Source: Muricea muricata (taxonomy: Eukaryota > Cnidaria > Anthozoa > Malacalcyonacea > Plexauridae). Taken from it: a DNA stretch of 64,000 nucleotides. The stretch's first letter is position 1, and the number at the start of each line of letters is the position of its first letter. The translations under genes and the position numbers were made by a program. The notes under the pieces were generated by a model. The model did not search any database. It had not been told where the DNA came from and was given only the letters and a program-made list of their open reading frames with translations. Of the stretch, positions 23,501-36,317 are shown one piece after another. The DNA lies in NCBI GenBank assembly GCA_963855995.1, contig OY979717.1:10040001-10104000 (forward strand). Direction: 5' to 3'.

Positions 23501-26500
23501 TGGTCTATATGATGCGTACATGAATGAACTATCCGTTGACATTGTGTTAAACGTCATTTCATATTCATCTCATTGGAAATATGTTGAGCGATGTGTATAT
23601 TAATTAAAGCATTCAGGGTGAGGTTTCCCTCAAAACTGGAATAACAAGTTGTCTGGGATAACAAGTTGTCTTTTAGGCTCGCTACAAATGACACATGCAA
23701 GGATAACTTCTTGACAATTTTCTATCAAGCAAATACTCAAATCTATGCATAATCCCATAATATTCTTGTAATTCGCTATAGAATATGACGATAAAATGAT
23801 TGATAGATAGATATATAAAACGTGCGAATACACTGTTATTTGTATACAACGTATTTACGTATTTTTATTGTAACTATGTTGATCGTCTAGAAGGTGGGGT
23901 GGCTCCTTTATTTAATTTGATCATGAGTATCATGCAGACTATTTGTTCCAAAATGTTTACCATTCCGACCAATGACCACCATGCATATTATTATTGTTAC
24001 TGGAAACTGATGAAGTTTTTGGACTGTAAAAAGATACCATCATCACTTGGAATGTGATACCATTGTGACATTGCCCACATGTGGGTCTTGAAAAACTAGT
24101 CTAAAGGTTGTTCTAAAGTTGTTCCCATAGATGTTTACGTATGTTTGTAAAATAATTGTGGATCGACGATCGACTATAGGCTATGATGTCACTTTACTTT
24201 AACATTTTGGTTATATCCTCATGTTTCGTGCACGATATAGCGTCGTATTTTGTCCCAGTCCCAATCTCGGTCAAATTCGTGATCAGATCAAAGAACGATG
24301 AATTCGAACGCAAAGCATAAAGTCCAACATTTTTTACGTATACAATTCAATTAAAATCAGTTGAAGCAAATCAGCGGTGCTCTTTAATCAATTAATTTGA
24401 GAAAGACACAAGGTTATGCAAAAATATCTGGTGCTAATAATTAGAATGAGACTGTATCAGTATATACCTATATCAGTAACCATGAAGGCTGATTTCTATC
24501 CAGTTGCACAAATATCTATCATGCTCTAACGATTTATATAAATGCATCTCAATACTGAGTGTTTGCAGGAAAAGGTTGATTCTAAACAAGCACAAGAAAA
24601 CCTTGAATTTCTTAATTTTAGTATAAAATAATTCAAGAGATTGCATAGTTGTGTAAATAACACCAGTTTTTATTTTGATATTTTACGTCATTTCTTCCGG
24701 GACCCATTTCAAACTCCTCACTGAAATAATCTTGTGATATAATTTCAAATTTGTTGGTAATTTTTAAACATCAGCAGCGTAATTTAGGGTATTTTTGTAG
24801 ATTTATGTCGGGTATACAGAATACCTCGACCCCCCCCCCCCCTGCGCACGCGTGAAAGAAATTAAACTCAAAGAAATTTTGAGAGTACCCACAGAAGCTT
24901 AAGACGAAAAAAAACATAAAGCGCCGTTAAATGAAGCGCCCAAAACGGACTTTTTGCTCATTCTAACAAAGCTACTTTATAATACTGATATAAGTGTGTA
25001 ATACGACAGTGCATGGTTTCTACTGGCAAGCACTTTTCAAATCGATCTGTACTTTTCAAATGCATGTGATTCGTTATATTTGCCAAATAAAGTCATGCTT
25101 GCGTGATGAGTTTTAAGACTTTATAATATTGGAGTGTTTACTGTTCACATGAGAAATTAATAAACGACGTATGTCTTCTTCCCGAAAGAGAGCGAAGGAC
25201 AGTCACTTGAATTAATGTTCAGTAGGACAATAAAAAAGAAACATATTATTTTCTTCTTCCTGTCGTCAATATTGAAAACTGAAAATGATTTAGAACACCA
25301 CGTTCTTGCAATCATCATACAAAAGCTTCCTTATTTTTCTATTGATTTAGTTTAACATTACTTCAGTATGTGTGTAATTTAACTTATTGCAGTCATATGA
25401 TTGGCAGAACGTCGTTAGCAAGTTGGGAACAGACGCCACCGTGTTGACACACATGATTATGTTGACAATTGCGTCTTAATTTTAAACATTGTTTAGTTCT
25501 TCTTAAAACATCCCAAATATTCTCAGGGTGAGGTCTTCTTTCCTCTTGTACTTGGCCGCTTTTATTCATACAGATTTATTAAACTAACTACATATTAGTC
25601 GGATTCACCGACTGTATGGATGCAGTACGCATTAACTGCATTTATTGCGAGGCCTAGGTAATTTAACCTTTTCCAGTGCTATTAAACTCGTCTGTGAATG
25701 ACGAAAGAAGGGTGCTCTATTGGGCTAGGGGTTGTATGCGTTATTCAATAAAATTTGTAATATAGCTTAGTGATTTCAAAATCTTCAATCGTCCCACTAA
25801 TGAAAATTCCATCCTTCTAGAGATTTCACAAGTATGTACATACGCTATATCCATTACTTGCGCTAACCAACCCCATACATGGAGATTTTTACACCAAATT
25901 AAAATTACCAAATCTGTCATTGAAGCAGCATTACCGATCAGCAAATACACAACACATTGAAAATGTATCACTCGTTGCTAAATTGCCACTCTTTGCTAAA
26001 TTGTTAATCTGTTTTGTCAATTAATAACTGGTCCTTTTGTTTTTTCGTACACATAAGTTCTTAGCCGTTCACTTGCCGTCAGCTAAACGTCCAGCGGTAA
26101 AGAAACTGTTGCGGTTTAGGTTGCCTAAACGAATATATTCGTCATTCGTGCACCAACGAGAACAGATGAGCCGGCATTGCTTCATAGGAGAACAACTGCT
26201 GCTTTTTCACACGGTTGTTGGAATAACTCATTTTCGTAATCCGTATAATTCCTGTTGAGTGATACAGTCAGTTCAAAGCCACAACTATGCTAGTCATGAT
26301 TGTATATAGGTAACTCTATATGCAGATTTTTGTTTGTTCACATGCTGATAATAATTTTTACATTCGGGCAGCTGGTGGGCAGTGGAAAAGTTCCTTTCTC
26401 GATATCGGCGTCATAGTTAATTGCGAATAAATTAAAATCAGCGTAGCTCAGTAGCTACACTAGTACAGGACTGATACAAAATGAATTTTGAAATGGATTT

Positions 26501-26530
26501 TGAAACTGGATTTTCTCATATAATTTTTAG
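17573..26530. other. Long non-coding interval, upstream region/intron of the PTK7-like gene
   Basis: No convincing coding exon was found on either strand in about 9 kb. The unseen first exon of the PTK7-like gene (signal peptide) may lie here. A poly-C tract is at about 24831-24842. Confidence 0.35.
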
Positions 26531-29500
26531 GTTTTGCTTCAGTTCAAGTTGCAAGCCAAGGTAGCCCAAAGTAAGTTTGATCATATATTCAATTCTCATC
26601 TTGCAAAGTTCAAGTACATGTTTCAAATAGTCGTTAGGTATTCGACAAAAAAAACCTTATGCAGGTGAACAATGATTACCCCTTCCAATTGTAAACGAGA
26701 TACAAGTACTTGTGGTTGACGAGATTTCCATTGCCAGTACTGAGTGGGTTCTTCAATGCGACCAGACAGCGCGTCGTCTGTCGCGTGCACCTGGAGGCTA
26801 AGCACATTTTGTTTTACCTACCCAGAAAATCTACAGATTTTCTCAGCAGTTTGACCCTCGCATTTTTATCTTCTTTATAGTAATTCCTTTATATATACAT
26901 TTAACAATCACTTGTTACTGCGCACCAGATTTTTTTGCAAAATTTCGCATATCCCGTTGTTCTAGTGGGGGTTGAAATTAATGCTGACGTCAGCCAAACT
27001 ATTTTTGAAAAGTACGTAACTCAAACCCGCAGCTAGCCCCTTTTCACTTGTCTTACACGACGTCTCCGAAGATATTGAGGTTCACGAAGAATTATCGGGA
27101 GTTGAAAATGTATCCCATCTCTAGCAATTTAGCTTAAATTTTAGAATTGAACATCCTTTGAAAGAGGCATGATACTTGCTCAGTTTAATCAATACTAGCA
27201 AAACTGCATTGTTTGATATAATGATGACCGTCTTTTCTGTATTCTTTTTATATAGGAGCGCAAAAGGTAAGATTTCACCTTAGATCAGTAAATACGAACT
27301 TTTTCATGTTGGATGAGTGCGCGAAGGAATTGTAAATAAAAGCCTGGGTGCGAGGTTAGATGAGTACAAAATCAGTAACTGCATATAAATTTCAACTAAC
27401 GCTAAGTTGCTCCTAAAATAATATGAAATGGCGCCTCTCTGGTGGCGAAGTATACAAACTGTTTTATTATCATGAGAGTAGAATAAGAAATTTTACTTCT
27501 CAACCAGAAAATTAAACACAAAATTTAACAACAGACAAAGCGTTAAGCGCACACGAGGCGACATTAGTCCCGATGTTTGTCGACCGACTAAACCGTCAAC
27601 CGACTAAACCATGAACTTTTATCAAACGGCCTTCAAAAACTCATTAATAGTTCATGAGCAAAACACAAAGGAAATCACAGCCGTGAAGGAGTCTTTATAT
27701 GTGACAAAACACACGTTTTTACAAAACTTTTGCCTCGTTTTTGAAGCTATTTAAAATTCTCGCAATTCGTGCTTTATCAGAATATAAAACGCTCGGCTGC
27801 GCATGCGCCTCGCGTTGTATAACTGATAAAGCACTCCTGCTCGTATGTTAAATAGTACTTAGTCGGCCGATCGACGCGGAAATATCAGACTGTTTCGATA
27901 TTACACCCGCTGACCCGCATGTGAAGCGATCAGTAGGTGGCCAGCCTGACGATTTAGTCCTGCTATGCAAAAATATTTAAAGTTCACTAACTGAAATATT
28001 TCTACAGAGATAACTAATGATAACAATTTGACATACAGTGGGACTAATTGTCGGGCTGGCTGGGCCACTAAAGTCACGTGGTACGCGTCCGGACTTTTTA
28101 ATATTTAAGGTTTACATGCTTTTATATTTTTCCTAAATCTTTTTTACTAATTTCAAAGGATGTGGTCATCAAGTCTTGACTGCTAAAACTGGCATTATCA
28201 AATCCCCAAGCTATGGTCTACAATATCCTATAAATCTGGATTGCAAATGGACAATCAAAGCTCCAGTGGACATGAAAATCAGCTTGTACTTTAAAGATTT
28301 TGTAATTGAAAAAAGTAGAAGTTGTACCAGAGATTACTTATTAGTGTATGATGGTGAAGATAAGAACGCTCGATTGGTTGGACGATATTGCCACGCGAAG
28401 CCCGTACCATTTACGTCTTCATCCAACTATATTCACGTGCAATTTGTGACGGATCTATCATTGGGGTATAGAGGGTTTTATGCAACCTACAATATTACCT
28501 CACCAACAACAGGTACTTCAATATTTTATGCTTATGAGGGTGTAGTTATGGCAAATTAGAGCTGGCGCTTAAACAGTGTTGTGGAGACGAGAATGTATTA
28601 ATTTGGCTGTTTAGAGATGTGTGACTCACAAACAAGACACAATATTTTGGCGTGCTGTTTACCGGATTTACTGGAACTTGGATTGAAAACTTACACATTT
28701 TAAAATGAATAGTTTTATATATATCAAGGCGATTATTGTGCATGTAATCCTTTGTACCTTTTTTTAGTTTTAACACAATATATCAAAAGATATAATCGCT
28801 CACTTCTTTCGTATCATTCAGACAAATATGAGCTAGAACAAATTTAATTTTGTTGACCACTCGTGAATATTTCAAGAGCTAGCCAGTTTTCTGGCAAGAT
28901 TTCAGCCAAGAGCTTATGCAACTGATCACTTGGCACGATGCTCTTTACATGAGCTGTATAAAAACACACAATTTATCATGTCAAATGTTTTTATCGAATG
29001 TCATTATGACTGATGATGAAATTCATTATGACTGAATAGTCAATACAAAATTTGATAGGACTTTCTATTAGCATAGCAAGTTAAAATTAATTGTTTTTAG
29101 AAAAACCAACAACATGGAAAAGTCGCCCGCAATTTAAGAACGTCGTTTTAAACAAGACTGCAGTCGTTGGTGACTTGGTGAGACTACAATGTGAGGTAGA
29201 TGGAACACCTGAACCAGGGATTACCTGGACAAAAGATTCACAAAACGTGGCACCAGATACTAATGTTCTTATTAAAAAAAACCCTTTCAAGTCAGAGTTA
29301 ACTATACAAAAAGTCAGCAAAATTGATCAAGGAAAGTACAGCTGTAAAGCTTCTAATGGCTTTGGACCACCAATTGAAGCTTATGGATCACTTCATGTTG
29401 AAGAAAGAAGTAAGTATCTTGTTAACTTTTGTATATAAGGTGTTTTCCCTTTGTAACCCTAACAGCATATATATGACAATATGAGTAATTATAAAATATC

Positions 29501-32500
29501 AAAAAATCATAAAATTGAGATATTTTTTCTTTTGTAGAATTTCCTTTGATTACAAATGTGACGCAGAGGCAAACGGTTTTTATTGGTCAAAAAATCCTAC
29601 TAAAATGTGAAGCAAAGGGACAGACTCCAATGAGTATTTCGTAAGTAAATTGAAACATTTTGATGTGAAAGATTCCGACCGAAAATTCAGGCCTGCACAG
29701 AAAAGGAAAATCAAATATAATATGTAAACAGAGAGTACTAGAGTAGTAAGTGTATCACAATTAAATAAATGACCACCTATTTGATTCATTTAGTGTTATT
29801 ATGAAAAAGCAATTTTTCCATATTAAACAGGTTAAGTAAAAATAATGAAAGGCTCAAGACAAAAAAATGTTATGAAAATAATGGATGCCAAATACAATTA
29901 ACTACCAAAAGGTTTGAAGAAGACACAGTGATCGCGTGTAATGTGACGAATAGCGTTGGCCATACTGGAAGAAATATTCACATTAAAGTTCGAGGCAAGT
30001 TATCAAGAAGTGTAAATGAACTATGTAAAATTTTTCAGTTGAGGACTTTTCGTTGGATTATTTCACGAATAATTTGTAGGGTGCTGTCTTCTTCATAGGG
30101 CATGATATTAGACAAAGAGATGGACAGTTAACTTATGCAACGACTACATATTATCAGTCTCTTACCAAAATTGTCTATAACTCTTATTGATTTTAACAAA
30201 AATGGACAAACAGTATTCGCACAAAAATGAAAGACTAATTTTAAAAAAAAACTAGCACGGGCAAATAAATGACCTAGGCACATATTGTACGAGACGTTTT
30301 TAGTGTCCTACTCATGCAACATATTTTCAAGTCAAAGTTCATGTTTCTTACTCAAGGTTAAGCACCTAAATGTGGTTTATCTTAAATATAACTATCTTAA
30401 ATATTATAGATGCACGTTAATGACTTCAGAACTTTTATAAAATATGCAGCCAATAGTTATACAATTATTTAATGATCGAACATCATAACCTTTAAACAAA
30501 CGTATCCTTCACCTGGTACATGAAAGGAGAAAAGTAGGAAGCCTAACAGGGAACACCATTCTAGTAGCCCTTCCACAATAATGATGACAACACGCTAACT
30601 TAAATAAAAATGCTCAAAAATTTATCGCGACGAAGAAAAAATTTCACACTACAAATTATTAATACGTTCTAAGAATTTCCTCCTTCGAACTCCTATCCAA
30701 ATAATACCCATGTAATATTAAATATTGCCAATGTTGAATGGATTTTAATTTTTAGGGCCACCGGTTATTATCGACGCACCAAAAAACCAAACGGTGCAAC
30801 GAGGCTATGGAGTGAATTTGACATGTGCTGCTCTTGGCAAAAATATTACATTCAGGTAAGTTTCAGTTTTCACATGCAACCAAAAATATTGGTGCATATT
30901 TCACAGTATTTAATGCGTGTTTTTACGAACATACTTGTAATTTTAAACAGCATATCTCAACTAATGACGATACGGCAAATACCAGTCGATTGTTGGGAAG
31001 AAACGGCTCAATAAATTTCCAATCATATTAATTTTTGCTATAACTTAGCTATAACTAAACTTTGCTATAACATGAGAATGAGCCAAAAATAGCACGTTAT
31101 GCATGCAAGGAGGATCGATCACTGACAATAACTCAGGATCACGAGATCTCCGTAATCTCACTCTCAGTAATCAAATTTTGAGGTTGATCGCCGCTATCGT
31201 CGTATCCCTGCAGCCAGATGTTCAAAGCTGGGCAATAACGCTAACCCTGGGTTAAATTGTAACTCACTATTTTTGAATGCACCCCTTTCTTTTAAAACTT
31301 GAGAAAAGAAAATTTTGATCAACGCAAGCAAGATTAACAAAAAATATTTTGAAATTTACGAATAGGTTCTTGGAAAATTTGCTTTGAATTTTGAGTTAAA
31401 CCTGAGTTAAGCTAACCTGCTATCTACCGGTCCTAGGCCATTAGTCTTTGCGGGTGTAAAAATAATCTTTTTTAAGAAAAGTTTTTACTTTCGTAAATTT
31501 CCTTAAAATAAGGAAGTGGCTGACAATTTCACCATCCAATTTTCAGTTTTGATTGTTACTTCAGTTGCACGTATATCCCTCCTGACAGGCTGTAATATAT
31601 GCCTGGCGACGGTTGGATTCAAACCTAGGGCCTTTTGAATACACGCCCAATGGACTAGAAGACTTCCCAAAAATGCATTTGCAACAATATTTAACGAACT
31701 TTGTACTGAATTTAATAGTGTTGTTTCCTGATGTTTAGCTGGTTAAAAGACAAAGAAAAAATTTCTTATGGTGTTGTTTCGAGAGGAAATCGCTCTGTAC
31801 TTAAACTTGGTTCTGTAAAACAGAATACAACTTTGACATGTCGTGTAGAAGGAGAGCATGGAGTAACTTCAAAAAATGCTCTCGTATCAATTATTAAGAA
31901 GGGTAGGTTAATTAAAGCCAATTTCCCACAAAGCAATTTCGTTTGCATGAACCAATTTAAAATAACAGTTCTATTTTAAATAACAGGTATTCTACTGAAG
32001 TGATTTGCAATGCATGTTGAAACGTACAGAATAAAAACGTTGGCAATTTGCGGAGTTTCAATAATTTACAATGTTTTACATGACAAAAAATTATTTAAAT
32101 AAAATATAATTTTGTGGAAACACCACGTAAGTTTATTATCGCAAATCTTTCGATCCGTAAGCTCGGATCTTCATCACTGCCAATAAATAGAGATTACTGC
32201 ATGGTTGGCGAGTGCGTACGATTTTTATGAACGAGTGAGTTTCTTTCACAACAGTAATAATAAAAATCGTACAAACGAGCCAAACACCCTTTCGCTCCTT
32301 CCCCAACACAGCAGGCATGTTGTGAGCAAAATAACAATACGATTTTCTTCACTAGAGAGAAAAACCGTATAGCCAATCAAAATGCTGATACGATAATTTT
32401 TCACTAGTGAAAAAAAAATCGTACGGCCAATGAAAACGCTTATTCGCTTCTCCACAGTGAAAATACGATTTTTATTTCACCCGTTTACCTCGCGTAAATC

Positions 32501-35500
32501 TCTATATGTATGGCATGATAAAAATTATTAATAGAAAATTATTTGCAATAAAAAGTTGAAACTTTTCGCCAACCAATCACTTGTTCTCGCTTTGTGTTGC
32601 GGGAACAGAATTCCCTTTTGGAATTAGAAATAGATACTTAGGTGAATATTCTCGGTATTCTGCGGTCATTTGACTCCTTGGAGAGGCAGTGCGTCTGTCA
32701 CTCTTTGGAGAGGCAGTGCGTCTATGAATCATGTTGTGAAACGAGCCATTAATAACTTTCTATTTTTTCTCATAGGAAAGAAAAAACCAGTGAAAAGAAT
32801 CAAACTAAAGATTTCTTCTGTTCCAAATCGCACGCTAAATTACAACGAGTCAGTGAGTGTCAAATGCTCTGTAACAGGTCACCCTCGACCTATAAAACTC
32901 AGGTAAAGTTTACTAACACAAATAATGAAAAATTGTGTATGCAAAAGAAAAATTATTTCATGAGTTGTTAAATATGGTATTTTTCATCTCATTTACCTAC
33001 TGTAAATTTACAAATAATCACCATAATTCTTGATGAGTCCAATTGTTTGATGGGACATCTATTTAAGTTTAGTTTTGAAAAAGTCAAGAAATATCTAAAA
33101 ACAAGCATACTGCTATACGTGCATGGAACGTTTGATATTTGAATACTTTCAATATTACCTGAACACAATCACATCATGATTATATTAATAAATGTGACAT
33201 ATATTCCTCAGCATAAAACCTGGACGAAATCAAACTGGGATGATTTTATTTTTGTAATAACAGTCTTCAATACAGATCTTTACAACAACATACTGCAACG
33301 AGTTAAGCGTCTCAGATAGAACCGAGATGAGAATCGAAGTGAAAATCTAACAGTTCAGAAAAATACAATGTTCCAACCCCCCCCCCCCCCCCCTTTGCCT
33401 CCTTAACGTCGCGTACATGTGTTTGATTAAAGTTAACTGGAATAAAATGTTCTCGTTTTTCTTTCAGTTGGAAGGTGAATGACAGTGTACGTTCTGAAAT
33501 TTTGAAAAAAACAAGCAACGTTTTAAAAATAAAATTGCTGTCATTGAACAGAAATGTATCCGTGTTTTGCATTGCAAACAATACAAACAAACCAAACGAC
33601 ACAATATATTCATCACGTGTAACAATAACAGTTAAGGAGTCTGAGTCAGGTAAGTGATACGTCGTGATCTCGTGTCTTCTTTGCTTATCTCCTAGTTTCT
33701 TATCGGTGGCAAACTGTTTTCCTTTTCTGCCTTTCCTGTCTTTTTTTTCTTTTAGGCCCAGTTCCTCCGTTATTTCTCTCAGTCTGTCTTCTCAGCCTCC
33801 CTCCCCCTTCGCTCTCTACTTATGTTTTTCACTTACATATGTTCTTCTCACGCCTCACATATGGCCTCGCTTCTCACGCCTCGCTTCCCATCTTCTCGTC
33901 CTTTTTCAGGAAATGACCATACCAACGTAGTTTACTTTGCTCAACAATCGTCCCCAAGCTGTAGCTGTTACTGTTGTCATTTTCTTGATCACCGGCCATA
34001 TCACTATAGTGTTTATCTTGCTTGCTTTTTGTTCTCATCGACATCCTATTGTTATTTCAGACCACCTTCACATACATGCATTCTCCCAACTGGCTCTGCC
34101 TGTTTTAGTTCATCTCCACATGCGCTTCTGACGTTCAACGGTTCCTCTGCGTCAACTTTTTCTGGAAATTACAATACTTCTGTGACGCATGTACGCAGTA
34201 AATGACATTGGTGGAAAAATAAATTTAGTTCTCTTTTTCGTTTCAGTTAAAGTCCATCGTGAATACAAGTCAAATACAATGAACGACAATATAAAACTAA
34301 TCCTGGGAGCGGGTGGTGGTGTTTTAGTCCTCACCGGTGTCATTATTTTATTTATTTTTCTACGATGGAAAAGAAATAAGAAAATAGAAAAGACAAAACA
34401 ATTACCATCTACTGAAGCAACTGCAGCAAGGGAACAAGAAAACCTCATTCCAAATCCAATATATAACAACAATTGCAGTAAAGAGACAGAGGTTGATACT
34501 AAGCCTGGAGTTGAAATGCTACATTATCCACGAGATAGTATTGAGCAAACAGAGATATTAGAGGATGGTAAGGATTCTATTTAGCTTTGTTTTGGAAATT
34601 GTTCATGATCAGCATGCATTTTGTTATACCTTGATTAGACACGCAGACGCGCCGCACCTTATATACCACATAGTATTCAGAGTATACTGTAGTTAGTATA
34701 CTGTAATGAATACAAATTGCTAATAATGTAAAAAGTTTATATGATCATGTTTCACTTTCACGGCAGTCTTAAAAGTACCATCATCCTGTATGAATTCCAA
34801 TAATAAGTTTGCCAAAAAGCTTCACACCTGTTGAAAGTTAACCAAGAAAGCCAGTGGTAGATTGCTGAATATGTTTCTTACCGTTCTTTTCTTACCGTTA
34901 TGCCACAATTCGAGAAGAAAACAAGCACGAGGTGCATTTCGTTATTTTCTTCATAAAAGACGCAAAAAGCCGTTCACTGCCCCCAAAAGGTTCAACTAGA
35001 AAGTACCCAAATGCACACACTGAACACCGAGGCCGTTTCTGTCACCGACGACAAACAAAAAAACAGACGATTTTAGAACACCGCTGCGTGGCTACGCCTG
35101 GCAAGGCGAAGTGATACAAAATCAAAATCTACATGCCAGCGTAGACAACGATAGCGTCTGGCCTAGAATAGAGAGCTTAAGCAAGCGACGTTTTTGTCAA
35201 CACGGACGGCAGTGGAAGTAAGTTGCGTCGTTATAGATGGCGAATGATGGCGTCAGCCGTTCTTGTTTGAAATCATGAACGTGAAAGTTGACTGACTACC
35301 GTTGTTGATTTCCACCAAGAATGGCTGACGCCATCAAGATCTATTATAGTTCAATGTCTATAACGACGCAACGTACTTCCGGCTGCCGTCCGTGTTGACA
35401 AACGTCGCTTGCTTAAGCTCTCTAATGAGATACCAAAAACGCAGATACTCTCTCATTGATATTTTCTTTACTTAGGACGTGATATAGAGATGTTTCTGGG

Positions 35501-36317
35501 TCTTGCAACGGATTTACCATTTTCGCCTGGAGAGTTCAGTGTTGTTGTCCGAGCTCTCAAGAATACTGATCCTTCTGAAACAATCAAAGATGATTTCGAT
35601 ATCGAAGCTTCATTATTGGCGAACTTAGTTCACCCAAATGTCGTTCGTTTGATGGCAGTATGTATTAAAACAACTCCATTGTGTTTGGTGTTTGAATACT
35701 CCAGTTATGGGTATTTAGATGAATACTTACAGAAATGCGACCAAAGCGAACTTAGTAACCATAAAGAAAAAGCAAAACCTGTTGATTTGGATTCGCCGGA
35801 GCTTGCACTTGTTGACCGATTATTGATGGCAAAACAAATTGCGTCTGGAATGAAGTATCTCGCAACAAAAGGTTACGTGCATCAAGAATTGCGGGCTCGT
35901 AATTGCCTTGTGTTCAAAGACATGCAGGTGAAAGTTGCAAATCTTGGTCTGCATTGGGCGAAAGATGACCAGAACTTCTTTGTGATGGAACCAGAAGAAA
36001 AACGACGGTTCCCTGTGCGTTGGTTACCACCCGAGGTTGTATTATACGGGGAGTACTCCCACTCTGCTGACGTATGGTCATACGGTGTGCTTGTCTGGGA
36101 AATATTTTCCAACGCTCATTTGCCGTATATGGGTATAAGTGATAATGATGTAGTAAGCTATGTTCGTGGTTCTAATGTACTACCAAGACCAAAACTTTGC
36201 CCACACGAAGTCTACGAAGTGATGAAATCTTGCTGGGAAATTACACCGTTAGAGCGACCAGATTTCAAGTCATTACAGGAGACATTGGCTGCTCTGCACG
36301 CTGGTGTGCCTGTATAA
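26531..36317 (+). CDS. PTK7-like receptor pseudokinase with CUB and four Ig domains (5' partial)
   Basis: Exons: 26531-26570, 27256-27266 (11 nt), 28159-28512, 29101-29409, 29538-29640, 29831-29994, 30756-30855, 31739-31902, 32776-32902, 33468-33649, 34247-34567, 35476-36317; all phases agree. The first two are small and rest on splice signals and phase. Domains in order: CUB (CGHQVL...KSPSYGLQYP...YDG...VQFVTD), a one-exon I-set Ig (LQCEV...W...DQGKYSC), three two-exon Ig domains, a transmembrane helix (codons ~34297-34362) with a KRNKK stop-transfer, then a kinase-like domain. The kinase fold is kept (HPNVVRLMAVC, WLPPEVV, SADVWSYGVLVWE, CWE...RP), but the Gly loop is DGRDIE, VAIK is VVVR (Arg 35550-35552), HRD is HQE and DFG is NLG. 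PTK7/Lemon proteins are catalytically dead Wnt/PCP co-receptors; orthology is inferred. Intron 29995-30755 has a GC donor. Confidence 0.85.
27646..27870. repeat. Interspersed repeat, copy 1 of 3
   Basis: It begins TTCATGAGCAAAACACAAAG and contains GCCGTGAAGGAGTCTTTATA and a GCTTTATCAG...CTGATAAAGC hairpin. Related copies lie at about 37457-37600 and 43184-43475. Intronic in the PTK7-like gene. Confidence 0.6.
31205..31440. repeat. Degenerate MITE with GTTAGCTTAACC-type inverted ends
   Basis: GTTCAAAGCTGGGCAATAACGC then ACCCTGGGTTAAA on the left, and GAGTTAAGCTAACCTGC on the right, match in organisation the better preserved element at 39955-40193. It lies in an intron of the PTK7-like gene. 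Confidence 0.45.
32205..32480. repeat. Inverted-repeat cluster with ATCGTA and TTTTCACTAGTGAAAA motifs
   Basis: Several copies of CGATTTT / AAAATCG, a TTTTTCACTAGTGAAAA hairpin and ACGATTTTTAT / ATAAAAATCGT pairs occur in 275 bases, the pattern of a decayed foldback MITE. Intronic in the PTK7-like gene; no reading frame supported. Confidence 0.45.
33378..33393. repeat. Poly-C tract
   Basis: A run of about 16 C lies in the intron between exons of the fourth Ig domain. Similar tracts occur at about 24831, 53251 and 54397, and a G run near 52411. Confidence 0.7.
35171..35422. mobile_element. MITE, 252 bp, TA-flanked with long TIRs
   Basis: The TIRs start GAGAGCTTAAGCAAGCGACG and match over about 65 bases (through GTCAACACGGACGGCAG and TTGCGTCGTTATAG) with few mismatches. 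The element is flanked by TA at 35169-35170 and 35423-35424. It sits in the intron just before the kinase exon of the PTK7-like gene. TA duplication suggests a Tc1/mariner-type origin; no empty site is available here. Confidence 0.7.

Noticed and set aside
31590..31670. tRNA-like internal promoter (GGTTTGAATCC on the - strand)
   Set aside because: No cloverleaf could be folded; at most a decayed tRNA-derived SINE. Similar weak B boxes near 48575 and 55110 were also set aside.
33664..34205. Frames rich in Ser, Leu and Phe between the last Ig exon and the transmembrane exon
   Set aside because: Pyrimidine-rich intron; the flanking exons join in phase without it.
34932..35114. Possible extra PTK7-like exon (60 codons) before the kinase exon
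   Set aside because: Exons ending 34567 and starting 35476 already join in phase and give a continuous, if degenerate, kinase N-lobe; this frame is not kinase-like.
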